A DNA stretch of 64,000 nucleotides, from positions 26,029 through 90,028 of the forward strand of contig JAEZQX010000559.1 of assembly GCA_023441105.1 (NCBI GenBank). The letters are read 5' to 3'. This document shows positions 34,755 to 43,289 of this stretch, in pieces (within the stretch, counting starts at the first letter, position 1; each line of letters begins with the position of its first letter). The position numbers and the translations under genes were made by a program. The notes beneath the pieces were generated by a model. That model was not told the origin of the DNA. It saw only the letters and a list, made by a program, of their open reading frames with translations, and searched no databases. Source of the stretch: Pseudomonadota bacterium (GTDB taxonomy: Bacteria; Pseudomonadota; Gammaproteobacteria; Burkholderiales; Burkholderiaceae).

Positions 34755-36062
34755 ATGGACCCGCTCCTCTACAGCCCGCTGCTCGCGGCGGCACTCCTCC
34801 TGCTGCTGGCCTCGGGCCTTTGGGTGGCGGTCGCCTTGCTGGGCGTGGCGCTGCTCGGCATGCTCCTCTTCGCCGACGCGCCTGTGGACCTGGTGATGCC
34901 ATCGACGCTGTGGGGCGCGGTCAGCGGCTGGACGTTGACGGCGCTGCCGCTCTTCGTCTGGATGGGGGAAATCCTCTATCGCACCCGGCTCGCCGACGAC
35001 CTGTTCCGAGGCCTCGCGCCCTGGACCACCCGGTTGCCCGGCCGTTTGATCCACGTGAACGTGATCGGCTGCGGCATCTTCGCCGCGGTGAGCGGTTCGT
35101 CGGCGGCCACCGCCGCCACCGTCGGGCAGATGTCGCTGCCGGAATTGAAGCGTCGCGGCTACGACGAGTCGATCAGCATCGGATCGCTCGCCTCATCCGG
35201 CACGCTCGGCCTGCTCATCCCGCCATCGATCATCCTCATCGTCTACGGCGTATCGGCCAACGTCTCGATCTCCAGGCTGTTCCTGGCCGGTGTCCTGCCA
35301 GGGATCCTGGTGATGATGCTGTTCATGATCTACATCATGATCTGGGCGCTGTTCAACAAGGCCAAGATGCCGCCGGCGGAGCCGCCCCTGCCGTTCATGG
35401 AGAAGTTCAAGCGCCTGCGCCTGCTGCTGCCCACCGTGCTGCTCATCATGGCGGTCATTGGTTCGATCTACACGGGGGTGGCCACCGCCACCGAGGCAGC
35501 GACTCTCGGCGTTGTCGGCTCGCTGCTGGTTGCGCTGTTCTCCGGCAGCCTGACCTGGGCGAACTTCAAGACCAGCCTCTACGGAGCGACCCGGACCTCC
35601 TGCATGATCGGCTTCATTATCGCCGCTGCCGCATTCCTGACGGTGGTGATGGGCTATGCCGGCATACCGCGGGCGCTGGCCAACTGGATCGGCACCATCG
35701 GCCTGTCACCCTACCAGCTGATCTTCGCGCTGACCATCCTGTACCTGGTGCTCGGCTGCTTCCTCGACGGGATCTCCATGGTCGTGCTCACCATGGCGGT
35801 GATCATGCCGATGGTCGAGGCTGCCAACATCGACCTGATCTGGTTCGGCATCTTCATCGTGCTGGTGGTGGAGTGCGCGCAGATCACGCCGCCGGTGGGG
35901 TTCAATCTCTTTGTCGTGCAGGGGCTGACCGGCCACGACATCCTGTACGTGGCGAAGTCGGTCCTGCCATTCTTCGCCGTGCTGTGCCTTGCCATCGTCA
36001 TCCTCACGCTGTTCCCGGAGATCGCAACCTGGCTGCCGCGGACGATGTTCAGCATCCGCTGA
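34755..36062 (+). CDS. TRAP transporter large permease DctM
   Basis: A 435-residue integral membrane subunit with about 12 transmembrane helices, the usual DctM length. Family motifs are LPLFVWMGEILYRTRLADDLF, GCGIFAAVSGSSAATAATVGQMSLPELKRRGYD, LGLLIPPSIILIVYGV and ATEAATLGVVGSLLVAL. It forms the transport path for the acid bound by DctP. An amidase follows 74 bases later, so the imported compound could be an amide or its acid. Confidence 0.93.
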   Translation: MDPLLYSPLLAAALLLLLASGLWVAVALLGVALLGMLLFADAPVDLVMPSTLWGAVSGWTLTALPLFVWMGEILYRTRLADDLFRGLAPWTTRLPGRLIHVNVIGCGIFAAVSGSSAATAATVGQMSLPELKRRGYDESISIGSLASSGTLGLLIPPSIILIVYGVSANVSISRLFLAGVLPGILVMMLFMIYIMIWALFNKAKMPPAEPPLPFMEKFKRLRLLLPTVLLIMAVIGSIYTGVATATEAATLGVVGSLLVALFSGSLTWANFKTSLYGATRTSCMIGFIIAAAAFLTVVMGYAGIPRALANWIGTIGLSPYQLIFALTILYLVLGCFLDGISMVVLTMAVIMPMVEAANIDLIWFGIFIVLVVECAQITPPVGFNLFVVQGLTGHDILYVAKSVLPFFAVLCLAIVILTLFPEIATWLPRTMFSIR

Positions 36063-36136
36063 GCCTTGGCGTCTGCCTTCGGACAGGTGATCCCGTGCTT
36101 TCATCCATTCAATCGATCCGCAAGCATTGAACGACC

Positions 36137-37531
36137 ATGTCACTGCCCGAACTCATCCAGCTGCCCGTCCATGAACTTTCCAGGCGGATCATGGCCCGCC
36201 GGCTCTCTCCCGTCGAACTGACGGAGGCCTATCTTTCGCGCATCGCTGCCCGCGAGCCGCAGTTGCAGGCGTACGTGGAGGTCTACGGCGACGACGCCCG
36301 GCTGGCGGCGCAAGGTGCCGATGCGGCCATCCGCTCGGGCCATGCGGTCGGGCCGCTGCACGGTATCCCGATCGCGCTGAAGGACCTGGTCGAGATCGAC
36401 GGCAGGATCGTGACCGGCGGCTGCGAGGTCTGGCGCGATCGCAGGGCGCAACGCACGGCCACGGTCGCGCGACGCCTGGTGTCGCAGGGCATGATCGTGC
36501 TCGGCAAGACCCACACGGTCGAATTCGCCATGGGCGGCTGGGGGACGAACACCCGGCGTGGCACGCCGTGGAATCCCTGGGACTTGCAGCGCAAGCGCAC
36601 GCCGGGCGGATCGAGCAGCGGCTCGGGTGTCGCGGTTGCCGCCGGCCTGGCGCCCTGGGCGGTCGGCACCGACACCGGCGGCTCGGTGCGCCTGCCGGCT
36701 TCCTGGTGCGGCATCACCGGCCTCAAGACGACCATCGGCCGGGTCAGCACCTATGGGGTGCTGCCGCTGAGCCCGACGCTGGACACGCCGGGGCCGATGA
36801 CCCGGTCGGTGGAGGACGCCGCGCTGCTCTACGCAGTGATGCAGGGGGCGGACCCACTCGATCCGCGCACCGAACGCGTTGCCTATGCCGATCCCATGGT
36901 GCAGCTGAAGCGCGGTGTGCGCGGGTTGCGGCTTGCCCGCATGCCGGATTCCGAGCGTCGGTTCGCGACCGCCGACATGCTCGCCGCCTACGACCGGTCG
37001 CTGGCGGAGCTGGAAGGTCTTGGCGCCGAGATCGTCGAGATCGAGGTGCCGTTCGCATTTGCGGATGTGGCGGCCTTCAACCTGCGCATCATGGCGGTCG
37101 AGAGCTATGCGCTGTTGCGCGAGCTGATCGACGACGAGAGTGCGCCGCTGGATCCCCATGTCCGCCCGAGGATCGCGGCCGGCCGCGACGTCAGCGCCCA
37201 GGCCTACATGGAGGCGTTGCAGGTGCGCGAGACGATGAAGGACAAGTTCAACGCCGCGATGGCGGGCATCGATGCGCTGCTCACGCCCACCACCATGACC
37301 ACTGCCGTGCCGGTCGACGAGGTCGACCAGTCGACCGCGCCGGCGCACTACACGCGCTTCGGCAACTTCCTCGACCTCTGCGCCCTCTCGCTGCCCAATG
37401 GAATCGCTGCCGACGGGCTGCCGACCTCGCTGCAGATCGCCTGCCGCGGCTACGACGAGGCGATGGCGCTGCGTATCGGCTGGGCCTATCAGGAGGCCAC
37501 GGACTGGCACCTGCGGCGGCCGCCGGAGTAG
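36137..37531 (+). CDS. amidase (amidase-signature family)
   Basis: A 464-residue amidase-signature hydrolase. The Ser-cisSer-Lys triad is visible: Lys in PIALKDLVEIDG, cis-Ser in KRTPGGSSSGSGVAVAAGLAPWAVGTDTGGSVRLPASWCGITGLK, the nucleophile Ser in TDTGGSVR. The C-terminal segment NFLDLCALSLPNGIAADGLPTSLQIACRGYDEAMALRIGWAYQ is typical. It hydrolyses a small amide to an acid plus ammonia. It follows the TRAP operon, suggesting a shared role. A short GCCGGAGTAGGAC duplication sits at its stop codon. Confidence 0.92.
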   Translation: MSLPELIQLPVHELSRRIMARRLSPVELTEAYLSRIAAREPQLQAYVEVYGDDARLAAQGADAAIRSGHAVGPLHGIPIALKDLVEIDGRIVTGGCEVWRDRRAQRTATVARRLVSQGMIVLGKTHTVEFAMGGWGTNTRRGTPWNPWDLQRKRTPGGSSSGSGVAVAAGLAPWAVGTDTGGSVRLPASWCGITGLKTTIGRVSTYGVLPLSPTLDTPGPMTRSVEDAALLYAVMQGADPLDPRTERVAYADPMVQLKRGVRGLRLARMPDSERRFATADMLAAYDRSLAELEGLGAEIVEIEVPFAFADVAAFNLRIMAVESYALLRELIDDESAPLDPHVRPRIAAGRDVSAQAYMEALQVRETMKDKFNAAMAGIDALLTPTTMTTAVPVDEVDQSTAPAHYTRFGNFLDLCALSLPNGIAADGLPTSLQIACRGYDEAMALRIGWAYQEATDWHLRRPPE

Positions 37532-37660
37532 GACGCCGGAGTAGGACGCCGAGGGCGCGGGCAGGGCATCCGAGTCAGGGAGCTTTCGCGGCCCTTCGAC
37601 GAATATTCAACGGGTCGGCGCCTATCGTGGCGATATCTCGCGACAGCGGAGGCCTGGACC

Positions 37661-38614
37661 GTGGATCCCCGCGCCGGCTCGCTCGCCCCGTGGGCTGCGT
37701 TCATCGCGACCCTGGGCTTGACCCTGGCGTGCTCGCCTGCAGCCGCGGCTTCCGAACACGATATCGAATACGTCGCCGAGCATTTGCCGGAAGCCGCGGC
37801 CAATCACCGGCTGGCATCCCTGCCGCTCTGGCAACCGGCACCCGAAACATGGAGCGTGGCCTTGCAGCTGGCCTACAGCCGCAACGCGGCCGGAGAACTG
37901 ACCCTGGCCGGCCCCATGGCTGCGATCGGGCTGCAGTACCGGCTGGCGCCGCGCTGGACCCTGGCCACCTTCGGCTTCTACGACCAACTGCACGTCGCGG
38001 GCGGAAATGAACAGCGCCCGCTGGAGGTCCGTTTCGCGACGACGGTGCCGCTCGCGCTACCGGCGCAGGCCGAATTCGCCAGGCTGGCCGGCAAGGCGAC
38101 GATTGCCGGCGGTGGTCTCGCCGTCGCCCACGACGTCGATAGCGGCTGGCTGAAGCACTGGCAGGTGACCCTCGGCGTCGTCGTCCAGCGCGTTTCCCTG
38201 CGCGACTATGCCAGCGCTTATCGCATCCTCAGCGGTCCTTCCGCCGGCGCGAGCGGCGTGGTGGACTACAGTGCCGACTACAACCTGCTGCCGGCCCTGC
38301 TGGGAGTTTCGCGTCGCTTCGACCGTGGCGACTGGGTGCTCGGACCGCATGCCTTGCTCGTGCTGCCGCTGGTACGGCGCGGCGTGCAGGGACGCATCGT
38401 CGGCGAGGGCTTCGACATCAGCGGCGACACGGCGGAGGTCGGCGCCGGCAAGCACTTCGGTGATCCTGCGGTTGCCTTCGGCTTCGACCTGGAGTACCGG
38501 CCGTGGCGTGCCTGGCTGGACGTCGGCGCCCTGGTCACTCAACCGCTTGTCGAGCCGGCGATGCACAAGGGAATCGACAAGAGCGTGCTCCTGTCGGTCG
38601 GGCTGCGGTTCTGA
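37661..38614 (+). CDS. putative outer-membrane beta-barrel protein, function unknown
   Basis: A 317-residue exported protein with GTG start, signal peptide (GSLAPWAAFIATLGLTLACSPAAAAS) and many alternating amphipathic strands (WSVALQLAYSRNAAGELTLAGPMAAIGLQYRLAPRWTLATFGFYDQ). It ends in VLLSVGLRF; a terminal Phe after alternating hydrophobics is the usual outer-membrane insertion signal. It carries no lipoprotein box or enzyme motif. Possibly a surface or transport porin-like protein. It starts 129 bases after the amidase and may be independent. Confidence 0.7.
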   Translation: MDPRAGSLAPWAAFIATLGLTLACSPAAAASEHDIEYVAEHLPEAAANHRLASLPLWQPAPETWSVALQLAYSRNAAGELTLAGPMAAIGLQYRLAPRWTLATFGFYDQLHVAGGNEQRPLEVRFATTVPLALPAQAEFARLAGKATIAGGGLAVAHDVDSGWLKHWQVTLGVVVQRVSLRDYASAYRILSGPSAGASGVVDYSADYNLLPALLGVSRRFDRGDWVLGPHALLVLPLVRRGVQGRIVGEGFDISGDTAEVGAGKHFGDPAVAFGFDLEYRPWRAWLDVGALVTQPLVEPAMHKGIDKSVLLSVGLRF

Positions 38615-38708
38615 GGGACCAGGGCCGCGACGTCCCTCCTGCCGGTGCGTGGCCGGGGCGACGGCTGCTCGCGCTGGTCTAACATCCTGCTTGTCAGGAG
38701 CGAGTCAC

Positions 38709-38933
38709 ATGAAATGGAGCCGGTTGACGATCACCCTCTTCATGCTGTCGATGACCTTGATGGTCATCAGCGGCTTTCTGCTGTTGATGATGCTGGGCGG
38801 TCCACCCGGCTCGATCGACCAGGCCGTGGGGCGCCACGGTCTTCCGGTGGCGGTGCTGGGATGGCTCGCCAGCGGCCTCGGTGCATGGATATCGCATGGT
38901 CGCAGCGGCCAGCGCCTGCCGCGGGATGATTGA
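38709..38933 (+). CDS. small two-helix membrane protein of unknown function
   Basis: A 74-residue protein with GTCAGGAGCGAG ribosome-binding site. Two hydrophobic segments (residues 7-30, TLFMLSMTLMVISGFLLLMMLGG, and 42-64, LPVAVLGWLASGLGAWISHG) are joined by a short polar loop, with Arg-rich ends. No family recognised. The stop overlaps an alternative start of the next gene, so the two may be co-translated. Codon choice is like the neighbours. Confidence 0.7.
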   Translation: MKWSRLTITLFMLSMTLMVISGFLLLMMLGGPPGSIDQAVGRHGLPVAVLGWLASGLGAWISHGRSGQRLPRDD

Positions 38934-38941
38934 CGTCGCCA

Positions 38942-39463
38942 ATGGTCGAGCCCTCCCGCCGGCGCATTGGCCTCATCTCCGACACCCACGGGCTGCTGCG
39001 GCCGCAGGCGAAGTCCTTCCTCGAAGGTAGCGACCACATCGTCCATGCGGGCGACATCGGCGACGCCCGCATCCTCGAGGAGCTTGCAGCGATCGCACCG
39101 CTGACTGCCGTCCGCGGCAACAACGATGGCGGCGCGTGGGCGCAAGAGCTGCCGCTCATTGCCGACCTCGTCATCGGGGGGCTGCGGATCCGGGTCATCC
39201 ACATCCTGGCGGAACTTGCAGACCCGAGGCATGTCGCGAAGGTCGCGGACGGCACCCACGCCGAGGGTGCGGAGGCACTGACCGCAACTCCCCATCGCGT
39301 GGTCGTCTCGGGTCATTCGCACAAGCCGCTGATCCAGGAACGTGACGGCATCCTGTACGTCAACCCCGGCAGCGCCGGGCCGCGCCGGTTCAAGCTGCCG
39401 ATCGCGGTGGGGGAACTGCTGATGGAAGGGACCTCCGTTTCCGCGCGTATCCTCGAGCTCTAG
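38942..39463 (+). CDS. YfcE-like metallophosphoesterase
   Basis: A 173-residue calcineurin-like phosphoesterase. All metal motifs are present: GLISDTHG, HAGDIGDA, GNND (VRGNNDGGA), and GHSHKPLI. C-terminal YVNPGSAGPRRFKLPIAVG matches the YfcE/MJ0936 group, whose members hydrolyse phosphodiesters in vitro and have uncertain roles in cells. The start may also be TTG 38930, overlapping the previous stop. It is the last gene before the accessory island. Confidence 0.9.
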   Translation: MVEPSRRRIGLISDTHGLLRPQAKSFLEGSDHIVHAGDIGDARILEELAAIAPLTAVRGNNDGGAWAQELPLIADLVIGGLRIRVIHILAELADPRHVAKVADGTHAEGAEALTATPHRVVVSGHSHKPLIQERDGILYVNPGSAGPRRFKLPIAVGELLMEGTSVSARILEL

Positions 39464-39547
39464 CGTACGGTGCGATCCTGGGCACTCCGGTCTCCGGGGC
39501 CCGAAAGGAGGCTTGGCTGCAGAAGGCTCTCGTGGCCGTGGCATTTA

Positions 39548-39576
39548 TTGACATCCTGCGGTCGCGGGAGGATATT
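39548..39576 (+). promoter_or_regulatory. sigma-70-like promoter for the island subtilase
   Basis: TTGACA (39548-39553), a perfect -35, is followed 17 bases later by GATATT (39571-39576), a fair -10. It lies 101 bases before the subtilase start; the leader has a GGAGGG site at 39667. Good match in a GC-rich background. Confidence 0.55.
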
Positions 39577-39676
39577 TCTCCAGAGGCTTCGGATCTGGAT
39601 CTCCAGAATCGGACTCGGCACCACCACCATCTCCATCTCTCGGCGAGTCCGCGACCTGTAACAACGGAGGGTCACC

Positions 39677-42010
39677 ATGGCGAGCAAGAAGGAGAGGTCC
39701 AAACCTGCGTCTATGGAAATGCCTGGCGGCGACATGGCAGCCGGCGGCAATGGATCTGGCATGCCCGGCGGCGGAATGCATGGCGGCATGCTTGCGGCGG
39801 AGATGCCCGAAGGGGAGAACGGATCAGAGTCCTCGGCATCCGGAGGGATGCCTTCGGGCGGCATGTCGGGTCCGGCGGGAGGCGGCGATGGCGATCCCGC
39901 GGAGTACGTCCTGGTGGAGATGCGGATTCCGGCGGGCGAACGAGCCCGCGGCGGAATGCAGGTACCGGGATTGATCATCGATCCGGACTATGAGCCGGTG
40001 CCGGTACCTCCGGTCGGGAGCATGCCGGGCCTCGAGTCGGTGCTCGGTGGCGAGGTCGTGGTCATCCGGGCCAGGCTCTCGGGCGATATCGAGGACATCA
40101 AGCGCCAGCAAGGCGTGGTCGGCGTCTGGAAGGACACCAGGATCGCTCCCTTCAGCGTGGTTCTCAGCGACGCGGAAGTTGCGCTGCGCCAGGACACGCC
40201 GGTGAGCCTGGAAGAAGGCTTGAAACCTCAGATCGTCGAGGGCTTGGCCACCTGTCCCATCGGCACCTGCGACTGCACGCCGGGCGCGCCGAAAGGCACG
40301 ATGGCAGACGTCCGCGCCTACCTGGGCGTGGACCAGATCCACGCCGCGGGTCATCGCGGCGACGGCATCGTGGTGGGCGTGGTGGATGGCGGCATCACCG
40401 CACTCGGACGCACGCCCAAGCAGGGAGAAACCGCGCGCATCGGCAACGTCATCGGCGGCTTTCCCGCGGATTGGGGAACCACCGCGGCCGCCTGGGGCGA
40501 CCACGGCAACATGTGCGCCACCGACGTGCTTGGCATGGCGCCCAACGCGCGGATCTACGACCTGCGGATCTCCGACGGGGCCTTCATATCGGCCGCGCTC
40601 GCCTGCTACAACTGGGCCATCACCCGCCATCGCTCCGACGGCACGCCGCACATCCTCAGCAACAGCTTCGGAATCTTCCAGGAGAACTGGGATCCCGCCT
40701 ATGCGCGCGACCCGAACCATCCGTTCACGCGCAAGGTGGTCGAGGCAATCGATGAAGGGATCATCGTCCTCTTTGCCGCCGGCAACTGCGGCGCCACCTG
40801 CCCCGATGGCCGGTGCGGTCCCGATGCCGGCCCCGGCCGTAGCATCTGGGGCGCCAACAGCCACCCCCGCGTGATCACCGTCGGCGCGGTCAATCGTGCC
40901 GAGCAGTTCGTCGGATACAGCAGCCAGGGCCCCGGCGCGCTCGACGCCAACAAGCCGGATTTCTGCTCGATCACGCATTTCACCGGCTACTTCACCAGCG
41001 ACAGCGGCACCTCGGCAGCGACGCCGATCTGTGCCGGTGTCGCGGCCCTGCTCAAGCAGGCCAAGCCGGCCTTGCGCCAGGACGACGTCAAGGCGGCATT
41101 CCGCACCACGGCCAAGGACATCGGGCCGGCCGGGTTCGACCAGCATTCCGGTGCCGGCATCATCCGCGGCAAGGCCGCCTATGACACCGTCGCTCGCCCC
41201 TCCGTCTGGCAGGGCTGGGAGAGCCTGGGCGGCTTCTGTACCGACGGTGTCGGTGTCTCGTCCTGGGCTGACAACCGGCTGGACTGCTTCGTCGTCGGCA
41301 ACGACCGGTCGCTCTATCACAAGTGGTGGGACGGCAGCGCCTGGCGCGGCTACGAGAACCTCGGCGGCAACATCTACTCGAATCCGGCCGCGGTGTCGTG
41401 GGCAGCCAACCGCATCGATGTATTCGCCCTCGGCGGCGACCACGCCATGTGGCATCGCTGGTGGGACGGCTCGGCTTGGCGCGGCTGGGAGAGCCTCGGC
41501 GGGTTCTGCACCGACGGGGTCGGCGTTTCCTCCTGGGCACCCAACCGGTTGGACTGCTTCGTGGTCGGCAATGACCGCGCCCTCTACCACAAGTGGTGGG
41601 ACGGCAGCACCTGGCGCGGCTGGGAGAACCTGGGCGGCAACATCTACTCCAACCCGGCGGCGGTTTCGTGGGGTCCCAATCGCATCGACGTCTTTGCCAT
41701 CGGCGGCGACCACGCCATGTGGCATCGCTGGTGGGACGGCTCGGCGTGGCGCGGCTGGGAGAGCCTGGGCGGGTTCTGCACCGACGGCGTCGGCGTGTCG
41801 TCCTGGGCTGCCAACCGCCTCGACTGCTTCGTCGTCGGCAACGACCGGTCGCTCTACCACAAGTGGTGGGATGGCAGCGCCTGGCGCGGCTACGAGAACC
41901 TCGGCGGCAACATCTACTCGAACCCGGCCGCGGTGTCATGGGGACCGAATCGCATCGACACTTTCGCGATCGGCGGTGACCACGCGATGTGGCATCGCTG
42001 GTTCGGCTAG
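39677..42010 (+). CDS. subtilisin-family (S8) serine protease with six-blade PLL-like propeller
   Basis: A 777-residue protein. Residues 1-75 are Gly/Met-rich and disordered, with no signal peptide. An S8 peptidase domain follows: Asp in VVGVVDGGITALG, His in WGDHGNMCA, oxyanion Asn in VLFAAGNCGA, Ser in SGTSAATPICAG. It lacks a usual pro-domain. Residues 513-777 are six 45-residue repeats of the PLL/fucose-lectin type (GWESLGGFC..., ...LYHKWWDGSAWRG, MWHRWWDGSAWRG), probably a sugar-binding propeller. The cysteines in the peptidase part suggest an extracellular life, so export without a Sec signal (for example by a contractile system or lysis) is possible. First gene of the island. Confidence 0.88.
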   Translation: MASKKERSKPASMEMPGGDMAAGGNGSGMPGGGMHGGMLAAEMPEGENGSESSASGGMPSGGMSGPAGGGDGDPAEYVLVEMRIPAGERARGGMQVPGLIIDPDYEPVPVPPVGSMPGLESVLGGEVVVIRARLSGDIEDIKRQQGVVGVWKDTRIAPFSVVLSDAEVALRQDTPVSLEEGLKPQIVEGLATCPIGTCDCTPGAPKGTMADVRAYLGVDQIHAAGHRGDGIVVGVVDGGITALGRTPKQGETARIGNVIGGFPADWGTTAAAWGDHGNMCATDVLGMAPNARIYDLRISDGAFISAALACYNWAITRHRSDGTPHILSNSFGIFQENWDPAYARDPNHPFTRKVVEAIDEGIIVLFAAGNCGATCPDGRCGPDAGPGRSIWGANSHPRVITVGAVNRAEQFVGYSSQGPGALDANKPDFCSITHFTGYFTSDSGTSAATPICAGVAALLKQAKPALRQDDVKAAFRTTAKDIGPAGFDQHSGAGIIRGKAAYDTVARPSVWQGWESLGGFCTDGVGVSSWADNRLDCFVVGNDRSLYHKWWDGSAWRGYENLGGNIYSNPAAVSWAANRIDVFALGGDHAMWHRWWDGSAWRGWESLGGFCTDGVGVSSWAPNRLDCFVVGNDRALYHKWWDGSTWRGWENLGGNIYSNPAAVSWGPNRIDVFAIGGDHAMWHRWWDGSAWRGWESLGGFCTDGVGVSSWAANRLDCFVVGNDRSLYHKWWDGSAWRGYENLGGNIYSNPAAVSWGPNRIDTFAIGGDHAMWHRWFG
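41213..42007 (+). repeat. six tandem 135-bp repeats encoding a beta-propeller
   Basis: The 3' third of the subtilase gene is built of six 45-codon units that alternate between two kinds (LGGFCTDGVGVSS and LGGNIYSNPAAVS), so the higher-order period is 270 bp. Units of one kind are nearly identical in DNA as well, a sign of recent expansion or gene conversion. Confidence 0.85.
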
Positions 42011-42044
42011 GGACTGCGGCAAGTCGGCCGCTCCGGCGGCCGGC

Positions 42045-42066
42045 GCCGGCAGGTCTACCCGCCGGC
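42045..42066. terminator. GC-rich hairpin between convergent genes
   Basis: GCCGGC, AGGTCTACCC and GCCGGC can form a strong stem of at least nine pairs between the convergent subtilase and muramidase genes. There is no T-tract, so intrinsic termination is uncertain. Confidence 0.35.
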
Positions 42067-42147
42067 ACCCCCGGAACGGGTATGCTGGAGCAGTGCTCGA
42101 GTCGATATGGCGCGGCCGGCAATGCGAGATTGTTCGAGGAGCCGTGA

Positions 42148-42765
42148 TCACAGATCGTATTCCGGATCGACGCCGAAATCAGGAATCCGCTTGACCGGAC
42201 CCTCATCTCCAGCTTCACCCCGCGGCGTTCCCTCATAGGCCAACAAACCGATCTCCCTGCGTAGTGCATTCAGCCGATTGCTCCAGCCGCGATGGAAGAC
42301 GGCCAGCGCTGGCTTGCGGTCGATCAGCCGGTCATAGAACGCCTCGCGCTCGGCGCAGTAGGTGGCGAGCGCGCCGGTCACATCGCGGCATTGCTGCACG
42401 GCGCTGAGCGTGACTGCGCCGAAGCCGCCGTCCACCGGGCAGCCGAGCGCCGCCTGCAGGAAGCGGATGGCGCGGCTTGGGCCCATGTTGACCGCCGTAT
42501 CGAACTGCGCGAGATCGAGTCTGCGCTGCAAGTCGTCGCAGCGTCCTACCTGCCAGTAATTGGCCTCGTAGATGGCGTGCATCTCGTGATCGGCAAGGAG
42601 GCGGACGTCCTGCGGCGGCATCCCCCGATCTCGGCGCCATGCCTCGTAGACCGCCTGCGTCACGCCGCGATTGGTGGCTCCGCCGGGGTCGGACGGATGG
42701 TTCACATAGCCGCCTTCCCAACGCAGGACGAATGGCAGCGATTCCATGAAGGCGATCGAGGGCAT
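42148..42765 (-). CDS. GH108-type muramidase (N-acetylmuramidase)
   Basis: A 205-residue peptidoglycan hydrolase. The N-terminal WEGGYVNHPSDPGGATNRGVTQAVYEAW carries the glycosyl hydrolase 108 catalytic Glu and the GG-x-T-x-x-G signature; a small peptidoglycan-binding helical domain follows (LAQFDTAVNMGPSRAIRFLQAALGCPVDGGFGAVTLSAV). The start is ATG 42765 with GGAGGATGAC upstream. It has no signal peptide or holin/endolysin neighbour. Such enzymes serve as phage endolysins or as secretion-system effectors; here it sits between two proteases near an orphan spike pair. Confidence 0.88.
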   Translation of the reverse strand: MPSIAFMESLPFVLRWEGGYVNHPSDPGGATNRGVTQAVYEAWRRDRGMPPQDVRLLADHEMHAIYEANYWQVGRCDDLQRRLDLAQFDTAVNMGPSRAIRFLQAALGCPVDGGFGAVTLSAVQQCRDVTGALATYCAEREAFYDRLIDRKPALAVFHRGWSNRLNALRREIGLLAYEGTPRGEAGDEGPVKRIPDFGVDPEYDL

Positions 42766-43289
42766 GTCATCCTCCGGTTCATCCTTCGCCAGCATGGCGT
42801 CGGCTCGATGGCCAGCGAACCGCATCGATGCAGATGAAGGTTTGATCCGACAGCTTATACCGCTGCGAGCAAGATCCAGAGGTAACCGGCCGCCGGCGCG
42901 ATCAAGGAGTCGTCCTTCCTCCGAGCCAGCGTGCGCGCCGGCCGGTGGCCGCAGGTTGCAGCGGGGGCCTCGGCGTCACCGAATCACCCATCCGGGTGAT
43001 CCCTTCGTCATGTCAAATTCATTGTCCCAGGCGAGCAACTTTCGTCCTGCACGGCCTATGCTCTGCGATCGAGCATCGGTGGATGCACGCCGGAGCAGTC
43101 GCCGGGGAAGGCCGGTTGAAGTTCACGGCATGGGTACTTGACGCGGCACTGGTCATTGCTATCCCGCCGGATGACCAGCCATGCCGGGGCCGTGCAGGGC
43201 GTTGCAGCGGGTCCGCTCGGGACCTCATGACGCAGAGATCGGCCGGGTCGCTTCCGCAAGCGGCGGGATACAAAGAAGGAAACGTTGCC
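42766..43289. other. 524-base gap between divergent muramidase and protease genes
   Basis: No protein-like frame is supported. A TATAAG (-10 like, minus strand, 42854-42859) stands 89 bases before the muramidase start, without a good -35. On the plus strand TTGACG (43138-43143), 16 bases, then TATCCC (43160-43165) is a weak promoter candidate for the protease. Nothing else recognised. Confidence 0.4.

Noticed and set aside
39824..41860. 678-residue antisense open frame over the subtilase
   Set aside because: Follows the repeat structure of the propeller in reverse, with no recognisable domain.
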